DNA of 64,000 nucleotides from Astropecten irregularis (taxonomy: Eukaryota; Echinodermata; Asteroidea; Paxillosida; Astropectinidae): positions 20,683,662 to 20,747,661 of the forward strand of contig OZ020252.1 of the NCBI GenBank assembly GCA_963971285.1, read 5' to 3'. The notes below the pieces were generated by a model. The model was not told the origin of the DNA, searched no databases, and worked only from the letters and a program-made list of their open reading frames with translations. Shown here one piece after another: positions 59,280 to 64,000 of this stretch. The number at the start of each line of letters is the position of its first letter. The stretch's first letter is position 1. A program made the translations under genes and the position numbers.

Positions 59280-59605
59280 TGAACAAAGCAAAATTGACTG
59301 GAGCAGGATTCAAACCAATGACCCCCTGGAATAGCGTACCGGTGCTATACCAACTGAGCTACCAAGCCGGCCAGTCATACATTGGTGGTATCCTAATAGT
59401 CAATTATCTTTGTTCATTTAGCAGTCAGAGACCATGAATATAGCGGTGTGTGAGTGGTTTCATGGCTTCTGACTGCCAACCAAACAAAGATAATTGATAG
59501 GGACACCATCAACATATGGCTGAATAGCTCAGTTGGTAGAGCGCCAGTACGGTATTCTTGAGGTCGCTGGTTCGAATGCCGCTCCAGTCAATTTTTCTTT
59601 GTTCA
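59280..59605. mobile_element. 326-bp palindrome with a tRNA-like promoter in each arm
   Basis: The two halves are imperfect reverse complements along their whole length, from TGAACAAAG / CTTTGTTCA at the ends to CAGTCAGAGACCATGAA / TTCATGGCTTCTGACTG near the centre at about 59442. Each arm has pol III A and B boxes. Right arm, + strand: TAGCTCAGTTGG (59525-59536) and GGTTCGAATGCC (59569-59580). Left arm, - strand: the same A box (59350-59361) and GGTTTGAATCC (59306-59316). The arms point outward. No real anticodon arm is evident, so these are tRNA-derived sequences rather than tRNA genes. Confidence 0.85.
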
Positions 59606-60573
59606 CTTTTAAATGATCGAATCAGTTTCCCGTGTGGCCATTTGTTGATTATAATCATATTTTGTTTCATTTTGATCATCTGGTCTGCCAGATGAAGAAC
59701 TGAACACTATAAAGATCATCAGTTACAAATGTTTGTCCCAAGTTCATTTTGCTGAAAATATACCCTCTATGCATTTGCAAGAAAGAGTGTTGCACTTCTT
59801 TAAGAATGATGCTTGTTCATTATTCAATGAATAAAGACACCTTTTCAAAATTGGATCAGTTTTCAAGATTTGTATATATCTGCCATTTTTATTATTCTCT
59901 AGCATAATTGAAACAGACAAGGCACAAATGGCACTCTGTATATAAATAAGTTCATTCAATTTTCACAGTACTGACAATATTGGATTCAGGTGTACAAAAA
60001 GGCCATTCATCCGCATACATTCTCAATGATTACATTATCTGGATAAACTATCATTCCACCACAGTGACATCAAACTTAATAGGTGTTTTACTATCATTAC
60101 TCACAAGCTCAGCATGTTTTTAGACAAAATACACTGAATTTACTTCCAATAATTATACCTAGGTACATGATCATACAAGCTAGCAAATGCACTAAGCACC
60201 AAGAGTTTAATGCCAAGCAGACAAGAATTGGAAAGAATTCCACTGACAACCATCATTTCATGATGCATAACTCTATGGAACCAACAGAGGGCGTTTTGAG
60301 CAAAATGGCTGCCGCTACATTCTAAGTGTACCATTTTAGGTCCAAAACAGCCAATAAAACTCACTTTTCAGATATGCTATCCCAGGTTTACACAGCTGAG
60401 ATTGAAGTACAATGTATAGCATAACTTGCATCCAGTAATTTAAGTTAACTCTTAGAGGATTCATAGTGCTTTTTCCGTAATGTCCGTCAGTGGAATTCTC
60501 CCTAAGCTATACTGTGGGTTTCAAAGGCATACATTCATTAAAGGAAAGCTGGGCAGTCATTGTGAAACACACA

Positions 60574-60711
60574 GGGGCGTTCCTTATTATTAGTCCATTC
60601 CAGATAGTCTGGTACCCATCGTCTACCGTAAAGTAACTCACCTAAATACAACTTCATCTGTTGGGTGTGGGTACCAGACTAACCAGAGTGAACTAATGTC
60701 CTGGAACGGCC
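60574..60711. mobile_element. Short inverted-repeat element (138 bp)
   Basis: The left arm GGGGCGTTCC...TAGTCTGGTACCCA and the right arm TGGGTACCAGACTAAC...GGAACGGCC form roughly 45-bp imperfect inverted repeats. The duplication is not clear (possibly ACA). TGGTACCAGA-like words also appear singly near 15.67 kb. Confidence 0.7.
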
Positions 60712-62217
60712 ACATATAGGATGTAAACAAGGTGAACAAATGTCAGTCATGAAATATGGGAAATGGGGAGGTAAAACGATGAAAGTATTTTACCCGTGGG
60801 AAGAAGAAATGGAAGAACAATGAACTATACTTCTAAATCATTACGTCCCACAATACAATTACTGAATTCATGTGTAACTTGGCACCTTCTTCAACAGAAT
60901 TTTCTTTATGGGATGGATTTTGCTTTTAGAACAACAGTTACTTCATTCCCAAAAGTAACTGGTTATTTTTGTTTGTCCCACGAGACATAACTAATAGACA
61001 TGTTAATACTTGCAAAGCAGTTTTGCGTTATAATTATTACAAAAATAGATAGGCACATAGCTGTTAATTCATACACACTCAATTAGTTTTTTTTAAAAGA
61101 TGGTTCCGATTTGCGAATAATTTTCCATGGATTTTTCCTCTTTTTCTTTTTGAATGAATATATACAAAGCATTTATTAAACAATTGTTGCATCCGATACC
61201 TTTCAAATGAGGAAGATTCAAAGAGTGGAATGTTTTCTGTTGATATATTTGGATGATGCGTTATGAATCGCCACAATGCAGCCATCTTTGTATGGTACCC
61301 AGAGAGCATTACTGACTATGAAGTCTGTTACATCATAATCACCAATCTAATTAAGTTACCTGCCAATTAAATATGAACAAAGCCCCGTTTCTATGTACAT
61401 GGAGATGATATTTACCAGCAAGAATATTTATACAAGCCCAGAATGGTGATATTTTCATTTGATATAAAACCAGATGCGCCCATCTATTTAAAATAGTTAA
61501 ATAATTCCAACCATCTGCACTGTATCTCAAGATGCTTCATCAATTTTGGTCAACTTTGGTAACTTATGCACAATTGTTTCTACGTAGTACTTCACATATT
61601 AAATGCCATATTGTGCCACTGCAAGACTAATTGTAACAAGCGCTTGTAGACGGTAACCACATCATCAATGACGCTTCATGTTTGCCTTGTTCCCAACTGG
61701 GACCATTTCATGAGCTTCACTGCAACTGAAAATCTAGCACTTTTAGTTGGTAACCTTCACCACTGCAAGACTTCAAAGTTCACTGAGCATGTCCCAAACT
61801 CTCAATAGGACCAACTCATTTGTTTGATTTACACCCTACAAGAGTCTGTACTGACACCAAAATTTGTGGCACAATTCTAAAAAAATGAATTTAACGGAAG
61901 GAATACATGGAAGAGACGCGTGGACGGAGATTTCGTTTTCAAAAGGCATTTACACAGAGAAAAACCAATGATTCTTAACAGCACAAATACCGTGCCAAAC
62001 ATTTGTGACCTATAAATATACAGCAAAGATACAATTCAAATGTTTTCACATAAATAGTCACCGATGATGTCAACAATCTAAATGGTTCTTTTCTGTCTTT
62101 TTTTAATATTTTTACAAATCGGCCCATTTTGCAGTGATTTTTGTTATAATTAAAAACTTTGCAATTAAGGGGTTGAAATAATTGTGTTTATTGTTGTTGT
62201 TGTTGTTTATTTTGTCC

Positions 62218-62427
62218 TCAGCTTCCTACAGCAGGTTTCCGTTTTGATTTTGCCGCGATGGCCCCGGCTTTGGGCGAGCGTGGTTTAGCGCCACTGGTAG
62301 CGGTCGTTTTGGTGGTTAGTTCGCCGGAACGGTGCGGAGCTGCTTTGGAACGAGATGAGGGTTGCACGGTGGTTCTGGATCGAGGGGTCGCCGTGGTGAG
62401 TTTGGTCTTTTGGGACCCATTGGATGA
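62218..62427 (-). CDS. STK33: STK33 terminal coding exon, basic Ser/Thr-rich tail
   Basis: Read on the - strand after the acceptor ccatctacag: SSNGSQKTKLTTATPRSRTT, then a K/R/S/T/P/A-rich stretch ending AAKSKRKPAVGS and TGA (62220-62218). It encodes 69 residues. There are no recognised domains. The tail is disordered and strongly basic, comparable in character to the Lys/Ser/Thr-rich C-terminus of vertebrate STK33 (ending SRTKKKL). The frame joins on a codon boundary to the exon at 62601-62711. CpG content is higher than in neighbouring DNA, as often for coding sequence. Confidence 0.82.
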   Translation of the reverse strand, partial: SSNGSQKTKLTTATPRSRTTVQPSSRSKAAPHRSGELTTKTTATSGAKPRSPKAGAIAAKSKRKPAVGS

Positions 62428-62600
62428 CTGTAGATGGTGAAATAATAAAGGGTCAGACTGGTGAATGTCTAGTACCTAGACTCAAAATCTATCCAGTGCA
62501 CAGGAAGTTGGAATAATCTTTGCTCGAAATACCAAAGTGAGGAATTTCTTTACTAGTATAAAACCATAACAAATTTCACAGAAACAATTTGTGTACTCAC
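62428..62600 (-). other. STK33 intron (173 bp)
   Basis: Short intron, donor gtgagt and acceptor ctacag on the - strand. Confidence 0.85.
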
Positions 62601-62711
62601 AGTAGTTCTGGACGTGTTTGAGCGTGACGTACTGGTCGGTTTCCTTGACGATGCTGTAGTTTTTTCACTCGCTGATTTCTGACACGTTTCGTCATCAGGT
62701 AGCTTTTCACC
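62601..62711 (-). CDS. STK33: STK33 penultimate coding exon (111 nt)
   Basis: Thirty-seven codons on the - strand: GEKLPDDETCQKSASEKTTA, then SSRKPTSTSRSNTSRTT. Both ends are codon boundaries, donor gtgagt. The acceptor is tandem (cagcag), so an extra Gln could be added at the start. The Ser/Thr/Lys-rich composition continues into the last exon. No domain. Assignment rests on frame continuity with the kinase exon upstream. Confidence 0.78.
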
Positions 62712-63395
62712 CTGCTGGGGCCAAACAAACAAAGATGACGAACTCTGAAAGACATGATTCCTTCTCTCTTCCTTTCAATAATTAGTCAATGTTGATCGTG
62801 AACAATCTTGCCTTTGTTTGAAATCAATTTCCATCTCTTCAAAGAAAATGAACAGTACTATAAATTTTTTCTTTAAATGGTACAGAAGGGGACATGATGA
62901 CTTGAAGTTGGAGCTTATAAGAGCATGCCTAATGACGGATACAATACAGCACTGAAAAGCCAAAGAAAATCAGGACAAGGGCCAAATGAGGTGAGTTCAG
63001 ACTTCGGCCGAGACAACTGGAGCGTTAGCTTCATTCTGATTGAAGTCATATGGTCCTGTGACAGAGACCAAAGCCTAAATGGTATGGTGCTGATATGAAG
63101 ATGAATCTTAGGGGGTTTACGAAACGGAGGCTGTGGCTCTGGCTCCATTTTGTGAATCCATTCTAAAATAACAGGTATCAAAATAGAGGCTTTTGGTTGC
63201 GGTTCTGAGGTAGATTCTTTAGTTTGAAAAGGAAAACAGAGCTTCAACTTCAATGAAAAACCATAACCTGTATTTTCAGCGTATGGATGACAGAGCTGGA
63301 GCCTGAGCCTCAATTTCGTAAACCCCCTTAGTGCCTACAGACACCTCCCTCTGATATCGATCGTCCCTCGCTCCCCCCACCTCTACCTAACTCAC
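62712..63395 (-). other. STK33 intron (684 bp)
   Basis: A third of it is a MITE (63111-63327). Nothing else recognised. Confidence 0.8.
63111..63327 (+). mobile_element. MITE, GGGGTTTACGAAA family, copy 4 (best preserved, 217 bp)
   Basis: The left GGGGGTTTACGAAACGGAGG is inverted at the right end as CTCAATTTCGTAAACCCCC, with TTA duplications at 63108-63110 and 63328-63330. This intact copy defines the family as PIF/Harbinger-like. The interior matches the copies at 10745, 19140 and 49251. Confidence 0.93.
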
Positions 63396-63631
63396 CTCCA
63401 CTTTGCCCTCTGCATCAACCTCCCCCTCTGTCAGGTTAGCATTGGTGTCCACCTGACCATTCTCGGCCAGCATCTGCTCAAACTTGAACTGTTTCATCAT
63501 CTCTAAGACGTTCTTGGGTCCGTCATTATTGGTTCCTTTCTCTCCAGTGATCCATGGATGATGTAGGAGTTCACTGGCTGTCAGACGAGGAGCTGGATTG
63601 ACTGTCAGCAATCCCTGGATGGCATTCTTGG
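63396..63631 (-). CDS. STK33: STK33 exon, end of protein kinase domain (236 nt)
   Basis: On the - strand, after the acceptor ccccattgcag, it reads (A)KNAIQGLLTVNPAPRLTASE, then LLHHPWITGEKGTNNDGPKN, VLEMMKQFKFEQMLAENGQV and an acidic DTNANLTEGEVDAEGKVE. NPAPRLTASELLHHPWI is kinase subdomain XI with its invariant Arg. The following WITGEK...GPKNVLEMMK matches STK33 (WLTGNK...RPTNVLEMMKEW) and not DCLK, CaMK or PSKH kinases. It enters with two bases of a split codon and leaves on a codon boundary at GAG|gtgagt. The rest of the kinase lies right of the window. STK33 is a CAMK-group Ser/Thr kinase. Confidence 0.9.
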
Positions 63632-64000
63632 CTGCAATGGGGCAACGCAAACAAAACTTGACTTTCTCCGAGAAGGAAAATTCTGTGGCTGCGAGGTTGC
63701 TCATACTTAAAGGTACTGTCATACATTGGTGCTATGCCAAATCAGAAATCTTCACAGATTCACCTAAAACTTGGTAGTTAATATAGCGTTAAAATCTTTC
63801 TGTCTGAAATGCTGTATTTATCCAGGAAAGAGTAAAATCAAAGATAAAAAAAAAACAGTTTTGATCTCGGAGATCAAAACTCCTGCATGTGAACAGATTT
63901 GAAAATACCGTGAGCGTTTTGCACTGTTTTCTCAAAAAGTGGGCACCATATGGGACTGGGAATTTCACAGATGACTGCTGCTGTATCTTTCTTGATAATT
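63632..64000 (-). other. STK33 intron (partial)
   Basis: Intronic. Apart from the first 80 bases it is occupied by an AAAGGTA-end repeat running off the window. The open frame that continues upstream of the exon is fortuitous read-through past the acceptor. Confidence 0.8.
63713..64000 (+). repeat. AAAGGTA-end interspersed repeat, copy 4 (truncated by window end)
   Basis: Starts TTAAAGGTACTGTCATACAT and contains 'aaaacagttttgatct', 'agatcaaaact', 'accatatgggactgggaatt' and 'tcacagatgactg', as in copy 1 at 7018. Confidence 0.8.

Larger units (their letters stand above)
59216..62217 (-). other. STK33 3' UTR and/or flank
   Basis: No coding exon recognised. It contains the tRNA-like palindrome (59280-59605) and an inverted-repeat element (60574-60711). 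A (GTT)n tract lies directly after the STK33 stop at about 62188-62208. Confidence 0.5.

Noticed and set aside
59517-59590. Functional tRNA gene on the + strand
   Set aside because: A and B boxes are good, but no proper acceptor-stem pairing or anticodon arm can be built, and it is one arm of a palindrome.
63632-63722. Extension of the STK33 kinase exon upstream to an ATG
   Set aside because: Sequence before the ccccattgcag acceptor does not match a kinase and runs into an interspersed repeat.
1-64000. CRISPR arrays, prokaryotic operons or viral genes
   Set aside because: No regularly spaced repeats, no compact ORFs and no ribosome-binding sites. All clear coding signal is in spliced animal exons.

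Overview
This is an animal nuclear genomic window: AT-rich, with multi-kilobase introns, GT-AG exon boundaries, and many short inverted-repeat transposons and microsatellites. No bacterial features are visible. Two genes are recognised, and they converge. On the + strand, from the left edge to about 46.7 kb, lies most of a CELF-family (CUGBP/Elav-like, Bruno-like) RNA-binding protein gene. On the - strand, from the right edge to about 62.2 kb, lies the 3' end of a serine/threonine kinase 33 (STK33) gene. A CELF1/2-type protein together with STK33 suggests an invertebrate deuterostome, perhaps an echinoderm. That assignment is inference only.

CELF gene. The first coding exon(s), the N-terminal half of RRM1, lie outside the window. 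The visible coding exons begin at 1945 with the end of RRM1 (83 nt, then 49 nt). RRM2 follows at 12139, 13701 and 16002. A long linker is assembled from many small exons between 20.8 and 45.3 kb, and RRM3 sits at 45992-46135 and 46606-46727 with a TAA stop. Every linker exon from 29374 onward enters and leaves in phase 1 and has a length divisible by three, so any subset can be skipped without breaking the frame. The linker includes a 13-alanine tract, an S/G/N/Q-rich exon built on an SFGNQ repeat, and G/M/S-rich exons. Three or four further exons are only candidates.

From 46.7 to about 59.2 kb I see no further coding exons. This is probably a very long CELF 3' UTR and/or flank. It contains GU-rich tracts of the kind CELF proteins bind, several poly(A) signals, and a strong splice donor 37 nt after the stop codon. 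At 59.16-59.22 kb, AATAAA signals on opposite strands lie 41 nt apart, a plausible meeting point of the two genes.

STK33 gene. Three terminal coding exons on the - strand (63631-63396, 62711-62601, 62427-62218) encode the end of the kinase domain, the STK33-type NVLEMMK motif after the domain, and a basic Ser/Thr-rich tail.

Mobile DNA. At least three families of short inverted-repeat elements have 3-bp TTA/TAA target duplications (PIF/Harbinger-like). There is also a CAGGGGCC-ended hAT-like family, a family with AAAGGTA ends, and an unusual 326-bp near-perfect palindrome at 59280-59605 with an outward-facing tRNA-like promoter in each arm. A 2.7-kb block at 22.2-24.9 kb is bounded by 17-bp inverted repeats and contains an exon-like - strand ORF. 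It is either a non-autonomous transposon or a small nested transcription unit.
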